NCBI GenBank assembly: GCA_949825045.1
Contig: OX463806.1
Location: forward strand, 46,586,208-46,650,207
Source of the DNA: Argyresthia goedartella
Taxonomy: Eukaryota > Arthropoda > Insecta > Lepidoptera > Argyresthiidae
Direction of reading: 5' to 3'
DNA length: 64,000 bases
Position 1 is the stretch's first letter. Each line of letters opens with the position of its first letter. Positions 22,346 through 33,235 of this stretch are shown here, one piece after another. Position numbers and translations under genes: made by a program. The notes below the pieces were generated by a model, which was not told where the DNA came from, made no database searches, and saw only the letters and a list, made by a program, of their open reading frames with translations.

Positions 22346-23500
22346 AACTGTAATAGTAATATTATAGTTTATGTGAAGAAACGAAGAACAGTAACTAGCA
22401 CGGTCGCCCGCCGCCCGCCGGGCTCACCGAACGCTCGGCTATCTGGAACGTTGTAAAACTATACCTCCAGATGGATTGACAAAATCTTGAGCATTTATTG
22501 TATTTGATTTTATTTGTACTCGTCTTGCCTACCTAAATATATGTTGTTTGATAAGTTTAATTTTATATGTACTTAATTTTAAAAATAACTAACAAAATCT
22601 CTACCAAAATGATCTCATTTAATGTATAATGTTTGCTCTGAGTGTCGGTATCATAGATATATTTTTTGCATTAGAGGAAACAGTCGCTGCAAGCAGTTTA
22701 ATTTTAACCATTCGATTCTTACTAAATAGAGTTTACTAAAGACTGAAATGGATTTTAACATGTTATTTTTATAATAAATGGTAAACACATAAATCTATTA
22801 AATCCTACTACTAATATAATAAGAACATAAGCTGATTTCGAACTTTTGCATTTTATGGGAAATATCTGATTATACATATTATAACGTATAAAATGTGTAT
22901 AAAATGTGCATACGAAAGTGTGTTTTTATTAAACTGTCCCAAAGTTAATAAATTATATATAATAAATATGATAAGATGTATCGTTCAGTTCAGTCAGACC
23001 ATATGTGAATCGTGGATAATTTAGTTTAAATTTCCTAAAGCATCTAAACATGTTGCCTTTGTGTTCGGTATATTGTAAATAATATCTATACATGGTGTCG
23101 CAAAGCTTATCGTCAAGCGGGAACTAGGAAAGAGAGTCCTGCTTATGCAGGGTCTGACAAAAGTTGAGAAAAAGTTGCATGTCACTTGGTTCATTAATTC
23201 ATTTTCATATGTAGAGGCATTTTCAAATCTACAATTTTCGTCACATTTTCATTTGATGAGTGATCTAAAAGGAGATCTATCAAATCCCATACAAAAAAAT
23301 CCCCATCCAGACCGAAACTGAATGATTATCAAAATGAAGTGAACAAAATAAATAATTAAAAAAATTAATTAGTGCCAGAGTCGATGGCTAAAGTGATGCT
23401 TTTGCCTTTTGAAGTTTACGATCTATTTGATTAGAATCAATCTTAAATAATAGTCTTAACTTAACTTAAAGTCTTGAATTTAAATTAATATATTAATATA
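22346..23500. other. Anonymous AT-rich DNA
   Basis: A short GC-rich GCCCGCCGCCCGCCGGGC patch lies at about 22405. No gene recognised. Confidence 0.4.
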
Positions 23501-23503
23501 TAT

Positions 23504-23539
23504 CTTGGTAGCTATACTTCCCATAGTATAGCTACCAAG
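23504..23539. repeat. Perfect 15-bp stem hairpin
   Basis: CTTGGTAGCTATACT (23504-23518), loop TCCCAT, then AGTATAGCTACCAAG (23525-23539). Confidence 0.9.
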
Positions 23540-23929
23540 TAGTTCCCATTTGTATTTTGAGCACAGTTATTCTAGACAATCCTATCAACCCCACATACTA
23601 CCAAGAGGTAAATTGAGTTTTATTTACTAATTACTAAATTTGAAAAATCTAACGCCAGCCAAATCTCACCAGGGGGGCCCAGTCGGAAAATCTGCAAAAA
23701 TACCTCACTAATTTGTGGACGCCCGCCAACTACATAAAAATGTGTTTTAAAAATTTATAAACACGCTTTTGAATTACACATGAGAAATTCACGAGTGATT
23801 GAAGTAAATGAAGTAGTTCATTTCGGATAATAACATTATCTCATCACTCACTTAAAGGTATCTTTAGTTCATTTAGTTCAATGCATTTCTGTTCGTCTCC
23901 ACCACACACCACGATGGAGTTTTCCCAGA

Positions 23930-25610
23930 CCTCATGAAACACAGTAAACTGATACCTTTGTTCAAGTCGGGAGACAAGGGTGATCCTCCAAATTTCAGAC
24001 CAATATCTGTTCTTCCATCACTAAGAAAATATTTGAAAAGATTATTACTCAATAAAATGCTTTCCTCTCACACTTCAACCGCACAAAACAACTCCACCCT
24101 AAACAATACGGTTTCACTAGGGGTAAATCAACTACGGATGTTACCCTTATATCTCATATTTATTCTGCATGGGAGGCCGCACAGGATGCTATCGGTGTTT
24201 CTTGCGATCTGTCAAAGGCATTTGATTGTGTCGATCATGATACGCTACGCGCGTTAAATCTGCTAAGATCATACCTAAGCAATAAAATTTAAAAGACAGA
24301 AGTCAACGGCGTTAAATCTGATGGATCGGGAATAAAAATTGGCGTTCCACAAGGTTCCATATTAGGCCCTTTCTTATTCCTGGTATATATTAACGACCTG
24401 CCTTTCATGGTTGAGAAATTGACTGATATAGTGTTGTTTGCTGATACTTCACTGGCCTTCAAAATTAAAAGACAAAAAGAAGATGTTGATGATGTTAATT
24501 AAGTATTGTCTTTTACCTTGAATTGGTTCTCAGTTAATCATTTATTGTTAAATGCTAGTAAAACCAATTGTATCAAATTCTCACTTCCAAATGTCAGGCA
24601 AGTTGAGACCAGGGGGGTTACCACAACCTTTTTCAATTTAGGTTCAAAACAAGAACATCACCATGGCAACCATTTTCATTCCAAATCACCATAATGGGCT
24701 TTATTTACCAAGACTTGTTTTAAGACGGTCACGGTAATTTTGCGGATTAAGTTAGGTGCCTAATCTGAATCGGCATAAGACGTTGTGGTAACCCCCCTGG
24801 TTAGTGTTAGACAGCAAAAGGTTAGAATTAGTAAATGACACGAAGTTTCTTGGAATAACCATTGATAGCAAATAGCAGTGGGGACCCCACATAGATCAAC
24901 TAGCTGGTAAATTAAGTACAGAAAGAAATATCAGACAAAACACGGATGTGGCTTCATCTAGGCTAGTATATTTTAGTTACTTTATTAGTGTCATGTCCTA
25001 TGGTATCCTGTTGTGGGGGAAAGCAGCGGATTTTTTAACTATATTTATTTTACAGAAAAGAGCTTTTCGAACAATTAATGATTCAAAATGCACAGACTCC
25101 TTAAGAGAGTTTTTTAAAGAAATTTATTTACTTAATGTAGACTACTACAAGTAGTAGTAAGTATTACTTACTAGTAGTAAGCAAGAACCTTACAACATTA
25201 TCCAAACTTAGCTGTAATGTTAACCTAAGAAATAATCACAGACTAGTAGCGCCCCGGTTTAGACTCGCGAAGGTTAGCAATTCTTTCAAGGGTCAGTGCA
25301 TTCTCTACTACAATAAGAAACCTCTGCAGATTTTGAAATTGGTTTTTGAGCAATTTAAAAAGCATGTTAAATCGACTGTCGAAAAAGGGATTTTACAATG
25401 TTCAAGACTACTTAAATGATGGGACCGTTTGGGGTTAATCTAGCTCAAGACAGTCATTGAGGTTAATCATTTTGTAATTATGTATTCCTGCTTATTAGTT
25501 ATAGTAATTAATATTGTAATATTTGTATTAGTTAAGTATAAGCAAATTTTAAAAGAGATCTAAAAATCAATCTGTGGGAGTTTCTACGCCTTTCTCTCCC
25601 ACAGTGGTCC
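23930..25610 (+). pseudogene. Degenerate Jockey-like LINE reverse transcriptase
   Basis: RT blocks appear in several frames: KLIPLFKSGDKGDPPNFRPI (24000 region), AAQDAIGVSCDLSKAFDCVD (24165-24235), [20 protein letters not shown] (24330-24395), [10 protein letters not shown] (about 24432; the catalytic FADD is changed to FADT) and NWFSVNHLLLNASKTN (24520-24570). Stops and frameshifts break it and a MITE (24608-24801) interrupts it. It ends with a CTGTGGGAG/CTCCCACAG hairpin at 25572-25605. The same subfamily lies inverted at 46600-47590. Confidence 0.85.
24608..24801. mobile_element. 194-bp MITE inside the LINE
   Basis: Perfect 20-bp terminal inverted repeats ACCAGGGGGGTTACCACAAC (24608-24627) and its reverse complement (24782-24801). 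The flanking LINE frame (SLPNVRQ before, ELVNDTKFLGITID after) resumes on both sides, so it is a clean insertion. No coding capacity. Confidence 0.88.
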
Positions 25611-25649
25611 AATGTAGAGAAGAGGCAAAAAATGACGTTTCAAACGAAA

Positions 25650-25765
25650 TACCAGGGCAACACTGCGGTAGCTTAGGTGAAGACTAGAGGGGGCGAGCGC
25701 AGTGAAGCCCCCGAATAGTATTCGTTTTAGTTTGACATGTAAGAACAAAAGAAACGTAAATTCTA
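25650..25765 (+). repeat. Hairpin-core repeat, diverged copy D
   Basis: GGGCAACACTGCGGTAGCTT then AGGTGAAGACTAGAGGGGGC through GACATGTAAGAACAAAAG aligns with the cores at 36168, 43897 and 63820. The stem is changed but still pairs (CTAGAGGGGGC region with GCCCCC). Only short inverted flanks (ACGTTTC/GAAACGT) are seen. Confidence 0.75.
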
Positions 25766-26001
25766 AACCCTATCGGTCTGGTTTACTATCTGTCGACAGT
25801 TGCTCAACTAACGCGTTAGTTTATCAACTAACGGTTTTGACTATCCTACGGTGACATATATATTATATCTCTCTTCGTCATCCATTGCTCGCCAGCATCG
25901 CTGTCCGCTATACGCCATTAAAAAAAAACTTTCGTTTACCAATATCATATTTTTGGTTGCACTATTCTTGAAGGTTCGTTGAAACGTTTTTCCATCCCTT
26001 T

Positions 26002-26275
26002 CTCATTGACTCGTTCTAATATGTTGGACTACTTATATGAACTACTGAACTAAATATCTCATACTTCTACACTATCTGTATCTCTCATCAACTCGTTCTG
26101 ATATGTTAGACTAAATGAACTACTGAATTAAATCTCATATTTCTGCACGATCCGTTTCTCTCATTAACTCGTTCTGATATGTTGGACTAAATGAACTACT
26201 GAACTAAATCTCTCATACTTCTACACGACCTGTATTTCTCATTAACTCGTTGTGGTGGACTGAACTATATGATTG
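26002..26275. repeat. ~77-bp tandem repeat
   Basis: Three and a half units of the type CTCATTAACTCGTTCTGATA..GTTGGACTAAATGAACTACT..CTTCTACACGA. Confidence 0.85.
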
Positions 26276-28189
26276 AAGTAGTTCGCTGACAGAAAAGATA
26301 CACTTCAATCTTTTCTTTTCACTGACACGCTTTGCGCATGCTTTTACATTTTTAATTTGAGTGGCATTTTTGGGGGAAAATAAGAAAAAAATATACTGTA
26401 TCGTGTGCCTTAAATTATTCAAGAAAAATACAATTCTACTTCACCATTTTTTTTTTGGTGGTACGGTGCCTTCGTGCGCGACTCTGATCCACACTTGGCA
26501 GTTTATTTTTAATCGACTTTTAAAGTTATTTTTGAAGTAACCACGTGACACTTTTTTTTTTTGCTTTAGTCAGATCATGCCCAAAGCAGGTCTCTCGGTT
26601 CCCGTTTGAAGTTAAGTTTCTGGACACCATATGTACCTATGTAATCTTGATAATTGTATGCCTTAGTTGCTATAAGACAGTGCCATGAAGTGGAATGCGT
26701 TCACAAATATGTGACGAGTACGTATTTAATTTAATCAGATTTTCTGTGATATATTGTCTGATCATACAAATACATTCCCAGTTACGACATTTTTTTTCTA
26801 AATTATTATATAATATTTGAACTATTTTAAACCTAATAATTTTTAAGCTAAAGTTATTGTACTTGAGTAACTGTTGTACTTAACATGTCATTATTATAAT
26901 TAGAAGCTGGATAAGTTCATATTTGTTGTTTGTGTTATATATAACTTATATTATAAGTATAAATAAATACAAATGTGTTTGTCAAGCCTTGCTCGCCACC
27001 ATTTGACACTATGTTGCTCTCCTGTTCAGTAAGTGATATTGTCATGTTGCCGTTCATTGGCATTACAGTGAATGGACAATGCTCTCCTGCTTTAATCTCG
27101 AATATTTTGTCGAATACTTATCTGTTAAATTATAATTAACTCATTTTTTGACAGTAGATTCTTCATATTATATTATTTGTATCTAATCTAGATAGATATA
27201 TGATTTACGAATGTTATACATTATATTATACACCTCTGGCGTTACAATTGATATCATCGTAGAAACTGAAATATCCTGATATTTATGTGTACATAACTAC
27301 AAAATATTTTTTATTTTGGGGTTGGATCAAGACTGAATACACAAACCAAAACCAAAATTTTACTTTTGTGAGCATGGACATATATTTTAACAAGTCGTTT
27401 AAAACGCCTACTCTATACAACTCCTTGCCGAAATCAAACCGTATAAAATATGTATAGTATGTAAGCAAAACCTTAGTTTAATTTGATCCGAAGTTTGAAG
27501 AAGCAACGTACGTACGAGTACGTAACGCAAGTAACCGATGTAGTATGAACACATGCTACTCCTGCTCGTATTGTAAAGAAACATATTATGTATTCGTAGG
27601 ATAAGTACTCACCTGATCAACTCTGTGTTCTCAATTCATAAAAGAATATCATAATATTTATGTAGCACATTCTTATTCCTAAATTGTGAAAATATGAGCT
27701 GTATCCAGTAACAAACTTAATAATTTTAGGCTATGTGATTTTTTATTACATTATAACTCGTGTTGGTTCCTAAAATAGTAGATCTGTCGCCTAAATTGTA
27801 TCACTAATAACTAATAATATAAAATGGGTCACCTAAAAATATTGAAAAATCACGTAGCAATAATATTGGTCATCAATCATCATCGTTACTTAAAATCTTA
27901 AAGATCTCGCTTCGCTCACCCCCTTTGAGCCTTCACCTCAATTAAACAGATTTGTGGCATTATAAGCTGAAAGATCTCTAATTGTGGCACATAACCTATC
28001 TATTAACCCTTAACCAGACAATGAACATGCAGATTTTTCATTGCTTTTCGCATTCATTACCAAGCCATAAGGTTAAAAGTTTGGTGGTCCTATATAGTTT
28101 ATTGCCAGATTATATTGGACACAGACCTATCAATTTGATGATCTATCTACTTTTTTAAATCGACCATAGGAAGCTCATCCATACAGATA
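26276..28189. other. Anonymous AT-rich DNA with small hairpins
   Basis: No gene recognised. CTATGTGATTTTTTA (about 27731) and GAAAAATCACGTAG (27845-27858) are inverted. A partial hairpin-core (rc: AGGTGAAGGCTCAAAGGGGG then TGAGCGAAGCGAG) lies at 27905-27939. Confidence 0.45.
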
Positions 28190-29205
28190 AGAATTAGTAA
28201 CCCTTCGTTATCCAGAGATGGCGCCTATGGCTAACGATTGCAAATCAAACGCCATGACGTAAGACAACATACTCCTAGATGTCGCTAGGAGGTAATCTTA
28301 GAGAGTGTATAGATAAATCCGTGTTTTCCTTTTTTTTCATTCGCGATTTTCCCACGATTTATTTTTTCCATACGAGTTTTTACTAGTAGTATATTTTGCT
28401 ACACGCTTTAATTTCTTCTGTTTCTTTTTGCCACACATATTTTTCTATGCATTTCTATGTTCGCATATATGTTTTACCGATATAATAATTTTCCAGGTGT
28501 TTATTTCCCCATACAATTTATGCTTGATTTAACTTAGATCCATACACGTTACTCCTTTTCCCATACCTGGTGGCAGAGGCACATATGCGCCCCCGTTTAG
28601 TCAGTTTTCACTACTCCTTTTTGCGTGACAAGGGGCTAGACCATCGCCACAGCTAAGGAGATATGAAGGTTTACTCACGATGTTTTCCATCAACATTAGG
28701 GTCTCTGTCACGCAAAATCGACGTGTATGGATGTAAGTTAAATCAAGCATAAAATATATGAGGAAATAAGCACCTGGAAAATTATTATATTCGGTTAAAT
28801 ATATGTATATGAAAAACACGGATTGAGAAAAATAAATGCATAGGAAAATATATGTCTGGCAAAAAGGCACCGAAGTAAATAAAGCGTGTAGAAAAGTAGA
28901 CAACTAGTAAAAAAATGTATAAAAAAGAAATCGCGGTAAAAACGCGTATGGAAAAGAAAATATTATTTCGGAAATTTATCTATACTCTCTTTCGAATGTA
29001 AAAATAAAATGTTACAGAATTGCAAATAGATAAAAGTGTCTAAATAAGAAAATGGTTATTTTTCTCTTGAAATATAATCTAGCGCCATCTCATGGTATTT
29101 GCAATATTGCAATCAATACTGCACCAAGCGATACAGGCCTCGAACTAAAGATGCTCTCGCACCATCTCTGGCTGTACCTGTAACATGTGTTGTTCTACGT
29201 GGTCA
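28190..29205. repeat. Fold-back repeat family R1, copy interrupted by a transposon
   Basis: Left part 28190-28300 (TTAGTAACCCTTCGTTATCC.., GATGTCGCTAGGAGGTAATC) and right part 28991-29205 (TAATCTAGCGCCATCTCATG.., AACTAAAGATGCTCTCGCAC, TTCTACGTGGTC) match 21970-22345. The insertion 28301-28990 separates them. Confidence 0.8.
28301..28990. mobile_element. 690-bp fold-back transposon with ~250-bp inverted arms
   Basis: Termini are AGAGTGTATAGATAAAT and ATTTATCTATACTCT. Arms 28301-28549 and 28721-28990 are inverted copies over their length; shared blocks include TAATAATTTTCCAGGTG, TTTATGCTTGATTTAACTTA and TCCATACACGT. The centre holds a further TGCGTGACA/TGTCACGCA inversion. No coding capacity. 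Confidence 0.85.
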
Positions 29206-31320
29206 TTTCGGACTTGACTTACTTTGAATTTAACCGACACGACAATGCTACTAGTTTTTTTTCTGAACCCCGTCACTGCACACACTGTTGCAAAAATACT
29301 GACGTCTATCAAGACCAATGCGACAGGAGTTGACCGAATTGGAATAGACATGGTTATACTGACTCTACCTACGACATTGCCGACCCTCACTGCGATTATT
29401 AATCGGAGCATTTTGACGAACATCTTTCCGACTGACTGGAAGACTGCGAAAGTTTCACCAACCCCCAAGAAACCTAATCCTGTCCACATATCCGATCTCC
29501 GTCCCATTAGCATTCTTCCTTGCATGTCTAAGGTAATTGAGAGGGCGGTATATAACCAGCTGTCGAGGTATCTGGAGGAAAATGGCATTCTACCGGAATT
29601 GCAATCTGGGTTCCGGAAGGGTCGAGGGACGGCTACTGCGTTGCTAGACGTCGTGGACAACGTGCTGTCAGCGCTCGACAAGAAGAGGAGCACAATTTTG
29701 GTGTTGCTAGATTTCTCCAGAGCCTTCGATTGTCTTAATACTGCCCTCTTATTATCAAAGATGTCTTATTATGGATTCGATAATGCTACGGTTAGGTGGT
29801 TCGGTAGTTACCTGTCAGACCGTGCGCAAACAGTCGTAATACATAAGAATGATGGTACGATGCGGTTTTCATCAACAAAGCAGCTGACGCGGGGGGTCCC
29901 GCAAGGCTCCATATTAGGACCTCTTCTGTTTATTTTATACAGCGCCGATATTGTCACCGGTATCAAAAACTGCTCTTTCCACTTGTACGCGGATGATACG
30001 CAGTTGTACTTGTCGACACCATCAGAAGATGCAATAGCTGCGGCACGGCAGATCAACAGTGATCTCGATCGCATAGCGGCATGGTCTGGCAGGAACTGTC
30101 TGGTGCTGAACCCCAGCAAGTCAAAGTACATGGTACTTGGTACTCATAATCAAATCCATAATACGGTGCAAGCCCTTGCCGGCAATAATATAGCTATTAT
30201 GGGGGAACCAGTAGAAAGGGTTGTAGAAGCAAAAAATCTCGGCTTACTAATTGATGGAGAGCTGCGTTTCGAAAAACATATAGGCAACGTAGTCAGCAAC
30301 TGCTTCTATCGCCTTAAACTTCTCTATAATATACGCGATTACCTTAGCACTGATTTGCGTGTCAGGCTAAGTGAATCGCTTATATTATCAAGATTAAACT
30401 ATTGTGATGTCGTTTATGGTGGCTGTATACTTGCCCGGACAAGAAAGTTAATACAACGTGTTCAAAACGCATGCGCACGTTTTTGCTTCAAGGTCCCTCC
30501 CAGATCCCATGTCACTCCACATTTGAACAATGCAAAACTCCTGAACATGGAAGCCCGACGAAAACTCCATTTGTCCATGTTGCTTTTTGGTGTCATACGC
30601 ACTGAAGCTCCCAACTACCTATACAAGAAGCTCCAGTTTTCCACCAGGCAGCGTAGCGTTCACAAGGAGAGAATCGTCACCCCTCAGCATAGAACGATGG
30701 CATTCCGGGGTAGTTTCAGGTATGCGGCGTCCAAATGTTGGAATGATATTCCTCCCCCAGTCCACGAAGCTTTCAGTAGATATGCTTTTGGGCGAAAGCT
30801 CAAGGCATATTTGCTTGAACAGCAGAAACTTCCCTTCCCTGTCTGAACAACTCGCCGCAACTCAACTTGACGACGACGACGTAATCGCATCAGAAAAAGC
30901 AGTTGTGCTATGTCACACATTTTTAAGTTATTATTAATTTATTGTATTATTTATTTATTTATTTATTTTTCAGTTTATTCACGCAGCACATATTATCTCA
31001 GCCTTGTATATACATACCGATCATAGTTTATTTAAATATAAGTAATATTATGTAAGTATTGTACGCACACTACACGGCAATTGTGGCACGTGCGGTCACT
31101 ACCTGGCAGTAACTGAAAATCAGCGCTGAGGGCCTCCACCCCCAGCACAATGCTGAGTTAGTGCCTTTTGCACAGCAAGAACACACCGTGACCCTGGCCA
31201 ATAATTGTTTACAATTAGTTGTGTTTTTAGATGTTTCGTTTTGTTTATTATACTTTTTTGTTTTGTCCTACTGTAAGGTGTGTTTTTTGTGTGTAATAAA
31301 TGTCTTTCTTTCTTCTTCTT
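29206..31320 (+). mobile_element. 5'-truncated LINE (CR1/Jockey group)
   Basis: The RT frame (29224-30846) is followed by a ~470-nt 3' UTR containing GCGCTGAGGGCCTCCACCCC. The end is AATAAATGTCTTTC then TTC/CTT-rich sequence at 31295-31320. The endonuclease is missing, and the truncation point adjoins the R1 repeat end at 29205. Confidence 0.88.
29224..30846 (+). CDS. LINE reverse transcriptase ORF (5'-truncated)
   Basis: 540 codons, first codon TTG and stop TGA 30844-30846; an in-frame stop just upstream marks the truncation. RT blocks: HISDLRPISILPCMSKVIER (88-107), LQSGFRKGRGTATALLDVVD (126-145), LVLLDFSRAFDCLNTALL (159-176), [15 protein letters not shown] (222-236) and FHLYADDTQLY (252-262), so the catalytic YADD is intact. 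The C-terminus NMEARRKLHLSMLLFGVI and NDIPPPVHE is typical of CR1/Jockey-group proteins. No RNase H domain. With no interrupting stop over 1.6 kb it must be a young copy, although dead on arrival through the lost 5' end. Confidence 0.9.
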   Translation: MNLTDTTMLLVFFLNPVTAHTVAKILTSIKTNATGVDRIGIDMVILTLPTTLPTLTAIINRSILTNIFPTDWKTAKVSPTPKKPNPVHISDLRPISILPCMSKVIERAVYNQLSRYLEENGILPELQSGFRKGRGTATALLDVVDNVLSALDKKRSTILVLLDFSRAFDCLNTALLLSKMSYYGFDNATVRWFGSYLSDRAQTVVIHKNDGTMRFSSTKQLTRGVPQGSILGPLLFILYSADIVTGIKNCSFHLYADDTQLYLSTPSEDAIAAARQINSDLDRIAAWSGRNCLVLNPSKSKYMVLGTHNQIHNTVQALAGNNIAIMGEPVERVVEAKNLGLLIDGELRFEKHIGNVVSNCFYRLKLLYNIRDYLSTDLRVRLSESLILSRLNYCDVVYGGCILARTRKLIQRVQNACARFCFKVPPRSHVTPHLNNAKLLNMEARRKLHLSMLLFGVIRTEAPNYLYKKLQFSTRQRSVHKERIVTPQHRTMAFRGSFRYAASKCWNDIPPPVHEAFSRYAFGRKLKAYLLEQQKLPFPV

Positions 31321-31454
31321 TCTGGTCTATCTGTATAGTATAGTATTATAACTATCTGTGCTACGATTATACAGGCAAAATGAGCGGTCAAGTGCGTGTC
31401 GGAAACGCACGCGAAGGGTTCCGTACCATCGTACAAGAAATTTTACACCATTAA

Positions 31455-31587
31455 GGACGGCTTGCAGAAGCTGCTTGCATCTAGATTCAGCGTCGATGTA
31501 ATTAACTTTGTATTTCACACATTTTGACAGATGCTAAATCGATTTAAGACGCTGAAGCTAGATTTGAACAGTTTCTGCAAGCCGCCC
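31455..31587. repeat. Fold-back, 40-bp arms
   Basis: GGACGGCTTGCAGAAGCTGC..GATTCAGCGTC (31455-31494) and its inverted copy (31548-31587), about 80% alike, around a 53-nt loop. The flank at 31383-31430 contains the 'gaagggttccgtacc' dispersed repeat. Confidence 0.75.
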
Positions 31588-31589
31588 TA

Positions 31590-32397
31590 AAAATAACAGA
31601 AAGAGAATAAAAATGTCCGGACAATTGCGCCACCACCAACCATTTGATAACCCGAGAAATCTACGATCGTATTTGAATCATGTTATGGAGTGTTATATAT
31701 AACCGTGGCTGGTGTTACGGCACGTCTCTTGTTTTCATTTATAAAATCTCGTGTGGTTTATTATTTTTTACGGTAGCGGCAAAAGAAATACACATAGTAA
31801 TAGAGTAACGCTTGGCACCCTTGGTAACGTGATTAAACTATTATTTAGGATACACATTTGCAATTGCTTGGTAATCTATATAGTGACCGTTTTGATTAAT
31901 TTGAGTGACCAATATTATTTCTTATGAACACATAATAATTAGGGTATCGCTGTTCAGTGACAAATATAAAAGGTATCTGAAAATATCATTCCCGTAATTT
32001 GATCAGACCGAGGCAGGGATTGTAGATGCACGGAACTATTCTCAACTTCCTCAAAAGCCTACGGCCTCGAAATGATTTTGCCCGTTAGTAAGTTGAGTAG
32101 TCCAGCTTTGGTTAATTTGTTGCTTTTGTTACAACTTATATTAAATCTACTAGTACTTACGAATCCACTACCATCGTACAACTGAAAGCTGGCATGGCAA
32201 CTATAATACTAAAATATGTTTGCTCTGCCTGCTTGTTATACTAGATGCAGTATTGGTAAGTTTACTCGTCTTGTCTTTCAACATTGTAAATCATGTCAAT
32301 AAATTGTACTGAATTAATGAAAGTATTTTTTTTAATAATTACGAATTCCCTACGGTCGAGAGTGTCGATAAGGGTGAGATACAGGTCCCTTGTAATT
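31590..32397. other. Anonymous AT-rich DNA
   Basis: No gene or named repeat recognised. Confidence 0.4.
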
Positions 32398-32697
32398 TTA
32401 GAACATTTTCCACTTTGAAGCCGCCAACCAGATCCAATTTCTTGTAACCCCATACTGCTGGTTCTTCAGGAGATATTCCTGCCGGACCATGCTCTGGTGC
32501 ACTGGAAGGAATATCTCCTGTAGAACAAGCAATATGGGATTGTCAAATATGATATTTACCTGTACAGCCACAACGATTATGTCTGCGGCTTCATCGTCAG
32601 CCCCCTCCAGGGCGAGCTCCAAAGCGGCCAGCATGAACCGATTGGGTTGAAAAAACCGCCCCGTTATATCTAGTGGTTCTGTGAGAACAGTAGACAT
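32398..32697 (-). other. Unidentified coding-like relic
   Basis: 99 codons; MSTVLTEPLDITGRFFQPNR is followed by an acidic, helix-like FMLAALELALEGADDEAADI. An inner inverted repeat AGGAGATATTCCTGCCGG/..GGAAGGAATATCTCCTG (32466-32523) lies inside. I do not recognise the family; a relic of a transposon protein is the most likely source. Confidence 0.2.
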
Positions 32698-32801
32698 CGC
32701 GAGCCCTTATAACCATTCAATAACCGGCACTTTTCCTTTTCCCGTGGCTCAGCAAAGCCATTTCAGAATTTTGAAACCAACCTACCTACAGACAGACCTA
32801 G

Positions 32802-32921
32802 GAACTCAATTTAGAAACGACGAAATCGGAGGACGGTGATTATAAGCTCATCGAGGAGTTGTTTGAGCTGATGCAGCAGCACACGGCAAACTTTACCATG
32901 ACCATGTTTGAGAGAAAGTAG
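32802..32921 (+). other. Unidentified short coding-like segment
   Basis: 39 codons to TAG 32919-32921, ending LIEELFELMQQHTANFTMTM then FERK. Protein-like composition and an amphipathic helix; perhaps the C-terminal end of a lost transposon-encoded DNA-binding protein. Not identified. Confidence 0.2.
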
Positions 32922-33235
32922 AAAAGACACATCCCCACCTCTCTTCACCTAACAACCATCCCCTACCGTAGGCTATCCTATTCTCCCCCTACTTACCAAA
33001 ACCCCCTCATCCACCACCCTTCGATGATGAGTCTGTCAGTGACAAAAGACTCAACGGCTGTCGTCCCCAATCAATTGGTTCAAAATGACTGAATTCTGTG
33101 AATTTGCCTATTTAAATAGTCGCCTATTATTAGTCACAGAAAATTCAGGTATGTAGCTTTATCTACAACATAGTTACATAGGGGTCGAAAATACCCACTA
33201 ATGCTTCAATCAAATTCAGGGGATTTTGAGCTTAT

